A DNA stretch of 64,000 nt, taken from Panacibacter ginsenosidivorans (lineage in GTDB: Bacteria; Bacteroidota; Bacteroidia; Chitinophagales; Chitinophagaceae). Position numbers and translations under genes: made by a program. Location: positions 4,157,501 to 4,221,500 of the forward strand of contig NZ_CP042435.1 in the NCBI RefSeq assembly GCF_007971225.1, given 5' to 3'. Below, piece after piece: positions 1-9,175 of the stretch; the stretch's first letter is position 1; every line of letters starts with the position of its first letter. The notes beneath the pieces were generated by a model, which was given only the letters and a program-made list of their open reading frames with translations, had not been told where the DNA came from and did not search any database.

Positions 1-219
1 AATGAAAGTACACTTTCACCAAATGTTGCGGGCATAATTGGTATCGTCGCATTTCTTGGAAAGATATTTATTTTCATATTTGTGTTTATGTGGATACGCT
101 GGACATTGCCGCGCTTCCGTTATGATCAGTTAATGAATCTTGGCTGGAAAGGCTTGATACCACTGGCTTTAGTGAATATGGTTATTACTGGTGCAGTAGT
201 TCTTTGGTTGAATAATTAG
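1..219 (+). CDS. nuoH: NADH-quinone oxidoreductase subunit H, C-terminal part
   Basis: C-terminal 72 codons of NuoH, the membrane subunit of complex I at the junction with the peripheral arm near the quinone site. The gene is cut by the left window edge. Frame 1 is open from base 1 to the TAG at 217-219. The visible protein has a long hydrophobic helix, then the family segment [13 protein letters not shown], then [10 protein letters not shown] and a last helix, as in other NuoH C-termini. nuoI follows after 310 bp, a large gap for this operon, and the gap holds a repeat unit. Identification is firm; only the N-terminus is unseen. Confidence 0.95.
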   Translation, partial: NESTLSPNVAGIIGIVAFLGKIFIFIFVFMWIRWTLPRFRYDQLMNLGWKGLIPLALVNMVITGAVVLWLNN

Positions 220-254
220 CATATTGTGATCCCAACTGTTGAATAAGCATTGTG

Positions 255-405
255 CTTTTGTTGCGTCGCACTCTTGTACTAAAGAATAAGTTTCGGCAAT
301 CAGCAGTCAGGTTTCAGTTAATACGCTTTGTTTTTTGAATGCTGATACCTGATAGCTCATAGCTGTTTAGAATGTACAAGTGAGTGACACAACAGGCGAT
401 GACCA
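255..405. repeat. GYGTC repeat, close pair (left A/beta, right B/alpha)
   Basis: Left arm inner block 261-279 (TTGCGTCGCACTCTTGTAC). Right arm 374-394 is the reverse complement of type B, followed by the alpha box (AGGCGATGACC). This is the only long-core unit in the A-left/B-right orientation. Its 94 bp core is the reverse complement of the cores at 7162-7255 and 11900-11994. The outer ends are not clear. Confidence 0.9.
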
Positions 406-449
406 AAGAAACAGAAAGCTTGTAAGCAAATAGCTATAACCAGATAAAA

Positions 450-480
450 TTGGTAGCTATAGTTTAGAAAAATATTTTTG
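450..480 (+). promoter_or_regulatory. candidate promoter of nuoI
   Basis: TTG at 450-452, 20 bp spacer, TATTTTTG at 473-480, matching the Bacteroidota -33/-7 pattern. It would give nuoI and downstream nuo genes their own start after the repeat-filled gap. Pattern match only. Confidence 0.35.
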
Positions 481-529
481 CAAACCTTAAGCTGTAAGTA
501 TTATACTGAAAGCTGAAAGCCGAAACATA

Positions 530-1066
530 ATGCAACCGTTAACAAACAGAGTAAAAGAAGTAGACAGAAAGCCGATGACGCTGGGCGAAAAAATTTATTT
601 GCCTGCAGTGCTGAAAGGCATGTCTATAACTTTTAAGCACATGTTTAAGAAAAGGCCTACTATTAATTATCCTGAACAAACGCGGCAATTCAGCCCTGTA
701 TTTCGTGGATTACATGTACTTAATCGTGATGAAGAAGGAAGAGAGCGTTGTACTGCATGTGGATTGTGTGCTGTTGCATGCCCTGCAGAAGCAATAACCA
801 TGGAAGCTGCAGAACGCAAACCAGGTGAAGAAAATTTATACCGTGAAGAAAAATATGCAGCTAAGTATGAGATCAATATGCTGCGTTGTATATTCTGTGG
901 TTTGTGTGAAGAGGCTTGCCCGAAAGATGCGATCTATTTAAGTGAAACTTTTACACCGTCTGATTATGCACGTAAAAACTTTATTTATGGCAAAAAAGAT
1001 TTGTTGATACCTGACCCAAAAACACAACCTGAGGAGTTTGCGAAAGCGAGAGGAGAGAAGAAGTAA
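530..1066 (+). CDS. nuoI: NADH-quinone oxidoreductase subunit I
   Basis: 178 aa ferredoxin-like subunit of complex I that passes electrons along the peripheral arm toward the quinone site through clusters N6a and N6b. Two complete 4Fe-4S motifs are visible: C74-x2-C77-x2-C80-x3-C84 (CTACGLCAVACP) and C120-x2-C123-x2-C126-x3-C130 (CIFCGLCEEACP). Length fits the family. The ATG at 530 is the first good start after the repeat-filled gap. nuoJ follows after 88 bp containing an AT-rich inverted word repeat. Confidence 0.97.
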   Translation: MQPLTNRVKEVDRKPMTLGEKIYLPAVLKGMSITFKHMFKKRPTINYPEQTRQFSPVFRGLHVLNRDEEGRERCTACGLCAVACPAEAITMEAAERKPGEENLYREEKYAAKYEINMLRCIFCGLCEEACPKDAIYLSETFTPSDYARKNFIYGKKDLLIPDPKTQPEEFAKARGEKK

Positions 1067-1143
1067 TTTGAAAATGGATAATTTGATAATTTGAAAATGA
1101 CCAAAACCAACTACAATTTTCAAATTTTCAAATTTTCAAATTG
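1065..1143. repeat. AATTTGAAAAT inverted word repeat
   Basis: Iterated AATTTGAAAAT/AATTTGATAAT words at 1065-1099 face the complementary words AATTTTCAAATTTTCAAATT at about 1115-1142, with a 15-nt loop (ccaaaaccaactac). It begins inside the stop codon of nuoI and ends just before nuoJ. The architecture equals the cores of several GYGTC units but without the GYGTC arms. Confidence 0.75.
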
Positions 1144-1154
1144 ATGAATTATAC

Positions 1155-1658
1155 ATGAGTACTACTGAAATATTATTCTGGTTTTTAAGTGTTCTTGCCT
1201 TGTTCAGCGCTATTATGGTGCTTGTGAGCAAAAACCCCATCCATAGTGTATTGTGGCTTATTGTTGTTTTCTTTGCAATCTCTGGTCACTATCTTTTATT
1301 GAATGCACAATTTCTTGCAATTGTAAATATCATTGTATACGCCGGTGCTATTATGGTGCTGTTCCTGTTTGTGGTAATGTTGATGAACCTGAATAAAGAA
1401 ACAGAACCGCAACGTAATATCTGGATGAAATTCCTGGGCGTAATATCAGGTGGTATGTTGTTGTGGATATTTATATCTGCTTCCAGATCTGCAGGCGAAA
1501 TGATAGGTAAAACTGTTGAAACAAATACAGGAGATATCGGTCTTATTCAAAACCTTGGTAAAGTTTTATTTTCTGAATACGCTTTGCCATTTGAAATAAG
1601 CAGTGTGTTGTTCTTAAGCGCCATGGTTGGTGCGGTGGTAATTGGTAAAAAGGATTAG
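1155..1658 (+). CDS. nuoJ: NADH-quinone oxidoreductase subunit J
   Basis: 167 aa membrane subunit of complex I. Five hydrophobic helices are visible: about 8-24, 31-48, 54-76 (with [19 protein letters not shown], the conserved third helix carrying the pi-bulge region of NuoJ), 92-107 and 146-162. It belongs to the proton-translocating arm next to NuoK and NuoH. nuoK follows after 26 bp, so the two are co-transcribed. Start ATG at 1155 gives the normal N-terminus directly before the first helix. Confidence 0.95.
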   Translation: MSTTEILFWFLSVLALFSAIMVLVSKNPIHSVLWLIVVFFAISGHYLLLNAQFLAIVNIIVYAGAIMVLFLFVVMLMNLNKETEPQRNIWMKFLGVISGGMLLWIFISASRSAGEMIGKTVETNTGDIGLIQNLGKVLFSEYALPFEISSVLFLSAMVGAVVIGKKD

Positions 1659-1684
1659 AATCAGTACATATTCAAAATAGCATT

Positions 1685-2020
1685 ATGCCGATTCAATATT
1701 ATATAGCCTTAGCAGCATGTTTATTCTGTATTGGAGTTACGGGAGTTTTAACACGCCGTAATGCCATTATTATTTTCATGTGTATAGAGCTTATGCTTAA
1801 TGCTGTGAACTTATTACTGGTTGCTTTTTCGAAAATGAACATAAGCGCTGGTCTTAATAAAGCTGTTGTTGCAGGTGCAGGCACAGATGCCCAGTTATTT
1901 GTGTTTTTTATTATGGTGGTTGCTGCGGCGGAAGTAAGTGTGGGTTTGGCAATCATTGTAATGATGTACAGGAATATACATTCTGTCGATATTAATTTTT
2001 TGAACAGGTTAAAGAATTAA
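1685..2020 (+). CDS. nuoK: NADH-quinone oxidoreductase subunit K
   Basis: 111 aa small membrane subunit of complex I, homologous to MrpC, with three helices. The conserved acidic residues of the proton path lie in [16 protein letters not shown] (Glu in helix 2) and [15 protein letters not shown] (Glu in helix 3). The sequence and length (about 100-110 aa) are typical. nuoL starts 79 bp later; the spacer carries an inverted pair of CCTAAAGG repeats. Confidence 0.96.
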   Translation: MPIQYYIALAACLFCIGVTGVLTRRNAIIIFMCIELMLNAVNLLLVAFSKMNISAGLNKAVVAGAGTDAQLFVFFIMVVAAAEVSVGLAIIVMMYRNIHSVDINFLNRLKN

Positions 2021-2098
2021 GCCCATCCTCTAAAAAGGGGTAAGGCTTTTATCATAAATAATTAATCTTAAAATATTCTCCTTTAGGAGATAGGGGCT
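2020..2098. repeat. CCTAAAGG-family inverted pair between nuoK and nuoL
   Basis: A copy at 2020-2046 (GCCCATCCTCTAAAAAGGGG) and an inverted copy at about 2075-2098 (complement of GCCCCTATCTCCTAAAGGAG) face each other across about 28 bp. Related copies lie in cutC and in the DUF3810 gene. The inner copy supplies AGGAG about 11 nt before the nuoL ATG, which could act as a ribosome-binding site, although Bacteroidota depend little on such sites. Confidence 0.7.
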
Positions 2099-2099
2099 T

Positions 2100-4004
2100 A
2101 TGGATAATTTAGTTTACCTGGTACCATTATTTCCATTGCTTGGTTTTTTGATAAACGGGCTTTTCAGGAAGTCTTTATCAAAAAGTGCAATTAGTGTTAT
2201 AGGATGTTCTTCAATTCTGCTTTCTTTTATTGTAAGCATTGTTTTATTTACACAGGTAAAAGCAAATGGCGGTACAGTAAGTACTTTATTTAATTTTATT
2301 AATGTTACAGATTTTCAGGTTCCATTTGCTTTCCAGGTAGATGCGTTATCTTCTTTGTTCCTGCTGATCATTACCGGTATTGGGTTTCTTATACATCTTT
2401 ATTCTACTTCATACATGCATGATGAACCTGCAGAACATTTTGGCAGGTATTTTTCCTATCTCAATCTTTTCGTTTTCTCTATGTTATTGTTAGTGCTTGG
2501 TGCTAACTATGTAATAATGTTCATTGGTTGGGAAGGCGTGGGTCTATGCTCTTATTTATTGATTGGTTTCTGGTTTAAGAACAATAATTATAACTATGCG
2601 GCTAAGAAAGCTTTTATAATGAACCGTATTGGCGATCTTGGTTTTCTGCTTGCAGTATTCTGGATGTTGAATAAGCTTGGCACCGCTACTTACAGTGAAG
2701 TTTTTGATCTTGCTGATACATTGTCTCCAGGTGATGTTACTGCTATTACTATGTTATTGTTTGTAGGTGCAGTAGGCAAGAGTGCACAAATACCATTATA
2801 TACATGGTTGCCCGATGCAATGGCTGGTCCAACGCCTGTATCTGCATTGATCCATGCTGCAACAATGGTTACTGCGGGTATTTATATGATAGCAAGAAGC
2901 AACATTTTGTATTCTTTGAGTCCCATGACTGAAGATGTGGTTGCTGTTGTTGGGTTAGCCACCGCTATTCTTTCTGCAACAATTGCGCTATACCAAAATG
3001 ATATTAAAAAAGTTCTTGCTTATTCTACCGTGAGCCAGCTTGGTTTTATGTTTCTTGCATTGGGCGTAGGCGCTTATACAAGCGGTGTGTTTCATGTAAT
3101 GACACATGCGTTTTTTAAAGCGCTTATGTTCCTTGGTGCCGGCTCTGTAATACATGCAATGGGTGGTGAACAGGATATCACCAAAATGGGTGGCTTAAGT
3201 AAAAAACTGCCGGTAACAACATGGACATTTGTAATTGGTGTATTGGCTATAACAGGCTTTCCCTTTACCTCAGGTTTTGCCTCAAAGGATGAAATATTGA
3301 TGGCAACATATGCACACAGCCCTATCTTATTCTGGCTGGCATGTTTTGCAGCATTGCTAACCATGATCTATATGTTCCGTTTGATGATGCTGGTATTCTT
3401 TGGAGGGTTTCGTGGCACACATGATCAGGAACATCATTTGCATGAATCGCCTTCTGCAATGACCATTCCTTTGATCATTCTAGCAGTATTATCTGCCATT
3501 GGTGGTTTGGTACAGTTTCCTGAAATGTTTGGCGGGCACCCTTTTTTTAACGATTTTCTTTCGCCGGTGGTACCTGCAGAAGTGCATGAGATCCCAAATA
3601 TCAGTAATGTTGAGTGGGGCTTATTCGGTGGAACTGTTGTTGCATTAATAATTGTATTTGCAGTTACACGTAAAATGTTTGCAAAGACTTCATTCGAAGG
3701 TGTTTATACCGGCATAAAGAAAGTAATGGCAGACAAATGGTATATAGACGAGTTATATGATGCCGTTATAGTAAGGCCATTGAATGCTTTGGCAGGTATA
3801 TTAAAATCTGTTGTGGAAAAAACTATCGATGGTATAGTGAATGGCGTTGGCAGGTTTATAAATTATTCGTCAAGACAATTGAGATTGATACAAAGCGGCC
3901 AGGTGGGCAATTACATTTTATTTATGGTATTATCTATTGTGGTGTTATTTATAGTTTTCTGGCAGCAGGATAAAATTATACATTTCATGCAAACGATATT
4001 TTAG
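2100..4004 (+). CDS. nuoL: NADH-quinone oxidoreductase subunit L
   Basis: 634 aa, the largest antiporter-like proton-pumping subunit of complex I at the distal end of the membrane arm. The N-terminal proton_antipo_N part (about 60-110, FQVDALSSLFLL) is followed by the proton_antipo_M core with NRIGDLGFLLAVF, the signature DAMAGPTPVSALIHAATMV from about residue 238, and AYSTVSQLGFM. The C-terminal part has the long lateral helix and a final anchor helix (LFMVLSIVVLFIVFW), typical of NuoL and absent from NuoM/N. Length is normal. A GYGTC unit separates it from nuoM. Confidence 0.97.
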   Translation: MDNLVYLVPLFPLLGFLINGLFRKSLSKSAISVIGCSSILLSFIVSIVLFTQVKANGGTVSTLFNFINVTDFQVPFAFQVDALSSLFLLIITGIGFLIHLYSTSYMHDEPAEHFGRYFSYLNLFVFSMLLLVLGANYVIMFIGWEGVGLCSYLLIGFWFKNNNYNYAAKKAFIMNRIGDLGFLLAVFWMLNKLGTATYSEVFDLADTLSPGDVTAITMLLFVGAVGKSAQIPLYTWLPDAMAGPTPVSALIHAATMVTAGIYMIARSNILYSLSPMTEDVVAVVGLATAILSATIALYQNDIKKVLAYSTVSQLGFMFLALGVGAYTSGVFHVMTHAFFKALMFLGAGSVIHAMGGEQDITKMGGLSKKLPVTTWTFVIGVLAITGFPFTSGFASKDEILMATYAHSPILFWLACFAALLTMIYMFRLMMLVFFGGFRGTHDQEHHLHESPSAMTIPLIILAVLSAIGGLVQFPEMFGGHPFFNDFLSPVVPAEVHEIPNISNVEWGLFGGTVVALIIVFAVTRKMFAKTSFEGVYTGIKKVMADKWYIDELYDAVIVRPLNALAGILKSVVEKTIDGIVNGVGRFINYSSRQLRLIQSGQVGNYILFMVLSIVVLFIVFWQQDKIIHFMQTIF

Positions 4005-4006
4005 CG

Positions 4007-4150
4007 TGTTACAGGCTTTTGTAGTTCTATAACGCTTTGGTTGTGTCACTCACTTGTACGGCTGGAACATTGTTCAGCAATGATAAGGATGTTGAAGAGT
4101 GCGACGCAACAGGCGATGACCAAAAAAACAAATGCCCGGTTCATTAAATA
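4007..4150. repeat. GYGTC repeat, close pair (left B, right A/alpha)
   Basis: Left inner block 4041-4059 (type B). Right arm 4091-4121 (GTTGAAGAGTGCGACGCAAC plus alpha box AGGCGATGACC). Outer ends TGTTACAGGC near 4009 and GCCCGGTTCAT at 4134-4144 are complementary in type. It lies between the nuoL stop and the nuoM start, inside the nuo operon. Confidence 0.9.
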
Positions 4151-4180
4151 AAAAATGGTGGAAGGATAAAGCAAAAGAAT

Positions 4181-5620
4181 ATGATCGCATTATTATTGAT
4201 ATTAATTCCATTGATCAGCGGGTTGATTACTTTTTTTACAAAAAGTGAACGCGACGCAAAAAGCTTATCGCTTTTTGCATCTATACTTACGCTGGCTGTT
4301 TCTTTTGCAGGTGTATATAGTTTGTTTGGCGCTGCACAAAATGCATATGATACCACATGGTTGTCTTTTATAGGAGCAAGATTTAGTATAGGTTTAGATG
4401 GTATGTCTAAAATGCTTTGCCTGCTTACGGGTATTGCTTTTCCAATCGTATTTGGTGCTGTTTATGGAAATACTTATAAGAAGTCAAACAGTTTCTATGC
4501 ATTGATGTTGTTGATGCAGGCAGGTTTAATGGGAGTGTTTTTGGCAACAGATTGTTTGTTATTTTATTTCTTCTGGGAAATAGTGTTGATACCTGCTTAT
4601 TTTCTTTGCTCTATCTGGGGTGGCGAAAAAAGAATTACTGTTACGTTTAAATTTTTTGTTTACACATTTGTTGGTTCACTGTTGATGCTGGTGGGCATTT
4701 TATACATGTACTTTAAAAATCCTGAGCATTCATTTGCACTTCAATCTTTTTATCATATCAGGCTCTCAGCAACAGATGAAAACTTTGTATTCTGTTTATT
4801 CTTTATAGCATTTGCTATTAAAATGCCGGTCTTTCCCTTTCATACCTGGCAGCCGGATACATATGAACAGGCACCAACTGCAGTTACCATGATCTTAAGT
4901 GGTGTAATGGTAAAGATGGGTTTGTTTGGTGTAATTCGTTGGGTGCTGCCCGTAATGCCTAATGCTACCGCGCATTTCAGCCAATTGATCATAATATTAA
5001 GCGTTATAGGAATGTTGTATGCATCGTTAATCGCAATAAGGCAGGATGATCTGAAACGTTTGATAGCATATTCATCTATTGCGCATATCGGGTTAATGTG
5101 TGCCGCTATTTTTTCCAATCAGCAGATAGGTATGCAGGGTGTGATGATACAAATGTTCAACCATGGTATAAACGTAATCGGATTGTGGATAGTTGCAGAT
5201 GCAATAGAAACACAATTAGGCACCCGTAAATTCAGTGAGCTTGGTGGACTTGCTCAAAAAGCACCAGCACTTGCCATACTGCTGGTGGTAATGGCTCTGG
5301 CAAATATTGCATTGCCATTAACGAATGCATTTGTCGGGGAATTTATGATGTTTAACGGATTGTTCAGGTATAACATCTGGGTGGCTGTTATAGGTGGTAT
5401 CAGTATTATACTTGCAGCAGTATACACTTTGAATATGATACAGAAAACTTTCTACGGTAATACATCTATCGTTACAGATGGCGCTATGGAAATTTCAACC
5501 GGTACAAAAATAATGCTGGTGATCCTGGTGGTCGTGGTGATCATATTAGGCGTATACCCGGAACCAATGCTGCAATTAACCAATGATGCCGTGCAGACAG
5601 CATTAGCAACAGTTAAATAA
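4181..5620 (+). CDS. nuoM: NADH-quinone oxidoreductase subunit M
   Basis: 479 aa antiporter-like proton-pumping subunit of complex I. The proton_antipo_M core is clear: FFWEIVLIPAYFL near residue 130 (conserved helix 5 Glu), FAIKMPVFPFHTWQPDTYEQAP from about 210 (conserved Lys), and AYSSIAHIGLM near 300. Fourteen hydrophobic helices fit the family and the length is normal. An in-frame start at 4181 was chosen because the first helix begins directly there. nuoN follows after 26 bp. Confidence 0.97.
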   Translation: MIALLLILIPLISGLITFFTKSERDAKSLSLFASILTLAVSFAGVYSLFGAAQNAYDTTWLSFIGARFSIGLDGMSKMLCLLTGIAFPIVFGAVYGNTYKKSNSFYALMLLMQAGLMGVFLATDCLLFYFFWEIVLIPAYFLCSIWGGEKRITVTFKFFVYTFVGSLLMLVGILYMYFKNPEHSFALQSFYHIRLSATDENFVFCLFFIAFAIKMPVFPFHTWQPDTYEQAPTAVTMILSGVMVKMGLFGVIRWVLPVMPNATAHFSQLIIILSVIGMLYASLIAIRQDDLKRLIAYSSIAHIGLMCAAIFSNQQIGMQGVMIQMFNHGINVIGLWIVADAIETQLGTRKFSELGGLAQKAPALAILLVVMALANIALPLTNAFVGEFMMFNGLFRYNIWVAVIGGISIILAAVYTLNMIQKTFYGNTSIVTDGAMEISTGTKIMLVILVVVVIILGVYPEPMLQLTNDAVQTALATVK

Positions 5621-5646
5621 TAGTTTACGAATAGCAGATTTACAAT

Positions 5647-7041
5647 ATGAACGCATTAATACTCTCGGCTGTATTTGGAATGATTATGATGTTCTGCAGT
5701 TTCCTTGTAAGGAACAGGGGAAGCCTGCGGCATATTGCATCTGTTGGATTGTTGATTTTACTGATTGCAAATATTGCAGACAGCTATACACATACGTTGT
5801 TTATTATAAACACTTATGGTATGCTGGCGTTTAGCAGGTTTGGTTATTTGTTTAACTCAATTGCTATCGGATCTACATTGATTTATGTATTGATAACCGG
5901 TAAAGAGATTGAGAAATACGGAAGATACACCGCTGAATATTTCACACTTATATTCTTTGTATTGTGTGGTATATCAATGTTGTCTTCTTACAATAACCTG
6001 CTTACTTTATTTCTGGGTATAGAGATCATGTCTATTCCACTGTATATCCTTACAGGCAGTGATAAGCGTAACATGAAGAGCAACGAAGCTGCATTGAAAT
6101 ATTTCCTGATGGGTTCTTTTTCAACAGGCTTAATGCTGATGGGTATTGCACTCACTTATGGCGGTACCGGTACATTTAGTCTTGAAGTAACGCGTGGTGG
6201 TGTTATGCCGGTTTATTTAAATGTCGCTTCCTTTTTGGAAATTTTCGGGTTATTGTTTTTGATGGTTTCAATGGCGTTCAAAGTTTCTGCAGCGCCTTTT
6301 CATTTCTGGACACCTGATGTGTATGATGGAGCGCCTAGTGTGTTTACATCCTTTATGTCTACTATTGTAAAGGCTGCGGGCTTTATAGCATTGATAAAAT
6401 TATTTGATGTGCGTATGCAGGCTACCGAAAAAGCAATTGACTGGAACCTGCTAATGTCTATCATTATTGTTGCTACTTTATTAGTAGGTAATGTTACAGC
6501 TGTATTTCAGCAAAGTGTTAAACGTATGCTGGCGTATTCAAGTATTGCGCAGGCAGGCTTTATGTTGTTTTCATTAATGAGCCTTAACGATACTGCACAT
6601 GAGGGTATTATTTTTTACGCAGCAGCTTATAGTATTGCAACTATTGGCATTTTTGCTGTACTGGTAAAAATGAAAGACTACACTTTTGAAGGATATAACG
6701 GTCTTGCAAAAACACAACCCGTACTTGCGGCAACCAATACAATATTTCTATTGTCATTGGCAGGTATTCCGCTCACCGCAGGCTTTTTTGCAAAATATCT
6801 TATGCTGGCAGCGCTTATTAAAACAGGTACTTATTTATGGCTGGTTGTAGTAGGCGTTTTGTTTGCAGCAGTAAGTGTATATTACTACTTCAGAGTAATA
6901 CAGGCAATGTATTTCAAAGAAGGTAACCCTGAAACTGAAATCATTACTCATTCCTTTAAATGGGGGCTGATCTTTATAGCAGCTATTGTTATTTTGCTGG
7001 GTATTTTTCCTACTTCTATTCTTAACTGGTTATATTTCTAA
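5647..7041 (+). CDS. nuoN: NADH-quinone oxidoreductase subunit N
   Basis: 464 aa antiporter-like subunit of complex I, last gene of the nuo operon here. Core motifs are LFLGIEIMSIPLYIL near residue 120 (conserved Glu), SAAPFHFWTPDVYDGAPS from about 214, VKAAGF and RMLAYSSIAQAGFM near 297. Length and helix number match NuoN. After its stop comes a complete GYGTC unit, then an unrelated ABC permease, so the operon ends here. Confidence 0.97.
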   Translation: MNALILSAVFGMIMMFCSFLVRNRGSLRHIASVGLLILLIANIADSYTHTLFIINTYGMLAFSRFGYLFNSIAIGSTLIYVLITGKEIEKYGRYTAEYFTLIFFVLCGISMLSSYNNLLTLFLGIEIMSIPLYILTGSDKRNMKSNEAALKYFLMGSFSTGLMLMGIALTYGGTGTFSLEVTRGGVMPVYLNVASFLEIFGLLFLMVSMAFKVSAAPFHFWTPDVYDGAPSVFTSFMSTIVKAAGFIALIKLFDVRMQATEKAIDWNLLMSIIIVATLLVGNVTAVFQQSVKRMLAYSSIAQAGFMLFSLMSLNDTAHEGIIFYAAAYSIATIGIFAVLVKMKDYTFEGYNGLAKTQPVLAATNTIFLLSLAGIPLTAGFFAKYLMLAALIKTGTYLWLVVVGVLFAAVSVYYYFRVIQAMYFKEGNPETEIITHSFKWGLIFIAAIVILLGIFPTSILNWLYF

Positions 7042-7103
7042 CCATTCAAATTATCTCTTTTCCACCTGTCTTATTTTTTCGCATTAAAGTAGTAATGGGT
7101 TTA

Positions 7104-7312
7104 TCTTTATGTTTCAGGCTAAAGTGCTTTTGGCATCACCGGTTGTGTCACTCACTTGTGCGTTTGGAGCAGTTATGAGCTATCAGGTATCAGCATTCAG
7201 TAATCAAAACGTATTAACTGAAACCTGCCTGCTGATTGCTGAAACCTGTTCTTTAGTACAAGAGTGCGACGCAACAGAAGCTTCATAGATATTCGAATGC
7301 CTGGCCCACAAC
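7104..7312. repeat. GYGTC repeat, long-core close pair (left B/alpha, right A/beta)
   Basis: Left inner block 7143-7161 (type B ending GTGC), preceded by GGCATCACCGG. Right arm 7256-7276 (type A), followed by GAAGCTTC (beta). Outer ends TTTATGTTTCAGGC and GCCTGGCCCAC. The core 7162-7255 aligns over its full length with the core at 11900-11994 and, inverted, with 280-373. This is one of the most complete units in the window. Confidence 0.93.
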
Positions 7313-7325
7313 AATTACGTAAACC

Positions 7326-8594
7326 ATGACGCTATTAGATTCTTTTTCATTGGCATACCGTACTATCCGCAGTAATAAACTTCGGACAGGTATCACCGTT
7401 GCAATTATTGCATTTGGTATTATGGCGCTGATTGGGATCATTACAGCTATTGATGCTATGAACGGTAGTTTGCGCGATAGTTTTTCCACCATGGGCGCTA
7501 ATGGATTTACTATATCTTATAAAGAGCGCTTCAGGTTTGGCAATGATAACCAAACAGAAAAAGTTGAAAAGAATAAAAAGCAAAAGAAGTCAAATCTTGA
7601 TAAGCCAATACAATTATCAGAAGCCGAGTTATTTAAATCAACATTTAACTATCCTGCTTTGGTAAGCATAGCACTTGGTGGTCCAGGCGGAACAGAGATA
7701 CGTTATAAAAGCAAAAAAACCAATCCAAACGTGCGGGTAAGTGGCGGTGATGAAAATTATTTGCAGGTAAACGGTTTCTCTGTAGAAGCAGGCAGAAACC
7801 TTAACAGGCTTGATGTGCAAACAGGCCGTAATGTTTGCTTACTGGGCAGCGATGTGGCAACAAAACTTTTTAGTGAAACAAATAAAGCGCGGGCAGTAGA
7901 TAAGGTTATTAATGTGGCAGGGGTTCCGTACCGCGTTATTGGTGTATTAAAAAGTAAAGGTTCAAGTGCTTTGCTGCGGGCAGATAATGTGATCATTACA
8001 AGTTATAATAACGTGAGGAGAATGGGTAACTCATCGCCTTCTTTTACGCTGGGTATTATGGCAAATGATGTGCAACTGCTTAATGGTGCAGTTAGTGAAG
8101 CAACCTCTGTATTTCGCGGCATAAGAAGGCTAACACCTGGGGAAGACGAAAACTTTGTTGCTGAAAAAAGTGATAAGCTTGCTGAAACTTTTATAAGTCT
8201 TCTGGGCAGCATACAGGGTGCAGCCGGGGCTATTGGCCTTATTACACTTATCGGGGCTGCTATTGGCTTAATGAATATCATGCTCGTTGCGGTAAATGAA
8301 AGAACAAGAGAAGTGGGTTTGATAAAAGCGTTGGGTGGGAAAAGACGAAATATTCGTCAGCAGTTCCTTTTTGAATCAACAATTATTAGTTTGCTGGGTG
8401 CCTTTTTTGGAATAGTGTTTGGCGTTTTATTGGGCAATGTAGCTTCACTAATATTTAAATCAGGGTTTGTTGTGCCTTGGGGTTGGGTTATTACAGGTGT
8501 TCTTATTTGTAGCGGTGTAGGTTTGCTGGCAGGTTTATGGCCTGCCATTAAAGCTTCAAAACTTAATCCTATTACCGCATTGCGATACGAATGA
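7326..8594 (+). CDS. MacB/FtsX-type ABC transporter permease
   Basis: 422 aa inner-membrane permease of the MacB family. The N-terminus (LAYRTIRSNKLRTGITVAIIAFGIMALIGIITAI) gives the first helix and amphipathic pre-helix. Residues about 50-270 form the periplasmic MacB_PCD domain. The FtsX-like core is at about 295-415 with three helices, VNERTREVGLIKALGGKRRNI and a C-terminal WPAIKASKLNPITALRYE tail. No ATPase or membrane-fusion gene is adjacent, so its partners must be encoded elsewhere. Its stop is only 2 bp from the stop of the convergent rlpA-like gene. Confidence 0.9.
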   Translation: MTLLDSFSLAYRTIRSNKLRTGITVAIIAFGIMALIGIITAIDAMNGSLRDSFSTMGANGFTISYKERFRFGNDNQTEKVEKNKKQKKSNLDKPIQLSEAELFKSTFNYPALVSIALGGPGGTEIRYKSKKTNPNVRVSGGDENYLQVNGFSVEAGRNLNRLDVQTGRNVCLLGSDVATKLFSETNKARAVDKVINVAGVPYRVIGVLKSKGSSALLRADNVIITSYNNVRRMGNSSPSFTLGIMANDVQLLNGAVSEATSVFRGIRRLTPGEDENFVAEKSDKLAETFISLLGSIQGAAGAIGLITLIGAAIGLMNIMLVAVNERTREVGLIKALGGKRRNIRQQFLFESTIISLLGAFFGIVFGVLLGNVASLIFKSGFVVPWGWVITGVLICSGVGLLAGLWPAIKASKLNPITALRYE

Positions 8595-8596
8595 CC

Positions 8597-9175
8597 TTAT
8601 TTTGCAACCGCAATATTATTGTTGCTCTTAGCTTCCTTTGGATCTCTATTTTCTTCATTTTTATCAATTACTTCCAATGAAACTTTTGTAAGGCCAATTT
8701 TGCTTGTAAGTCCTATCTTCTTTGCTGCTGCAATGGTAAGATCTATTACTCTTCCTTTTTTAGCCATTCTGGGATGCATTCTGTCATTAATGCGTACAAC
8801 CACGGACTTGCCATTGTTTATGTTAGTTACCCTTACCCAGGTATTTAATGGAAGGTTATTGCTTGCTCCGGTATATTTAGCATGTTTAAAAGTTTCGCCT
8901 GTCGCTGTTTCTGTGCCTTCAAGATTTTTACTATAAAAACTGGCAATTCCGTTTATTGTTTTTGGTTTTACAGCAGCAGGTAGTTCCTCCTCTGCAACAA
9001 GTGAAATGCTGTCCGGTTTAGCTAATAAAATAGAATCTGCAGCAACCGGAGGAATAGAAATTGTGGAATCGGCAGTATCTTTTATAATAGCTTTTGGAGC
9101 TATATAAATGGCAGGTTGTGCGTCTACCTGCATTAAAAAAATCACAATCAGTAATAATGAATAAAAAGCTTTCAT
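8597..9175 (-). CDS. rlpA: RlpA-family (double-psi beta-barrel) secreted protein
   Basis: 192 aa from the ATG at 9175; an ATG eight codons upstream is possible, but the later one gives a clean signal peptide (MKAFYSLLLIVIFLMQVDAQ). After a Pro/Val-rich linker comes the RlpA double-psi beta-barrel: GIASFYSKN, LPLNTWVRVTNI, VVVRINDRMHP, RVIDLTIAAAKKIGL. RlpA proteins bind denuded peptidoglycan and in Pseudomonas cleave it. The Asp of INDR is present, but the usual His before LP(F/L)GT reads Asn here (ASNNLPL), so lytic activity is uncertain. It has no SPOR domain. Confidence 0.85.
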   Translation of the reverse strand: MKAFYSLLLIVIFLMQVDAQPAIYIAPKAIIKDTADSTISIPPVAADSILLAKPDSISLVAEEELPAAVKPKTINGIASFYSKNLEGTETATGETFKHAKYTGASNNLPLNTWVRVTNINNGKSVVVRINDRMHPRMAKKGRVIDLTIAAAKKIGLTSKIGLTKVSLEVIDKNEENRDPKEAKSNNNIAVAK

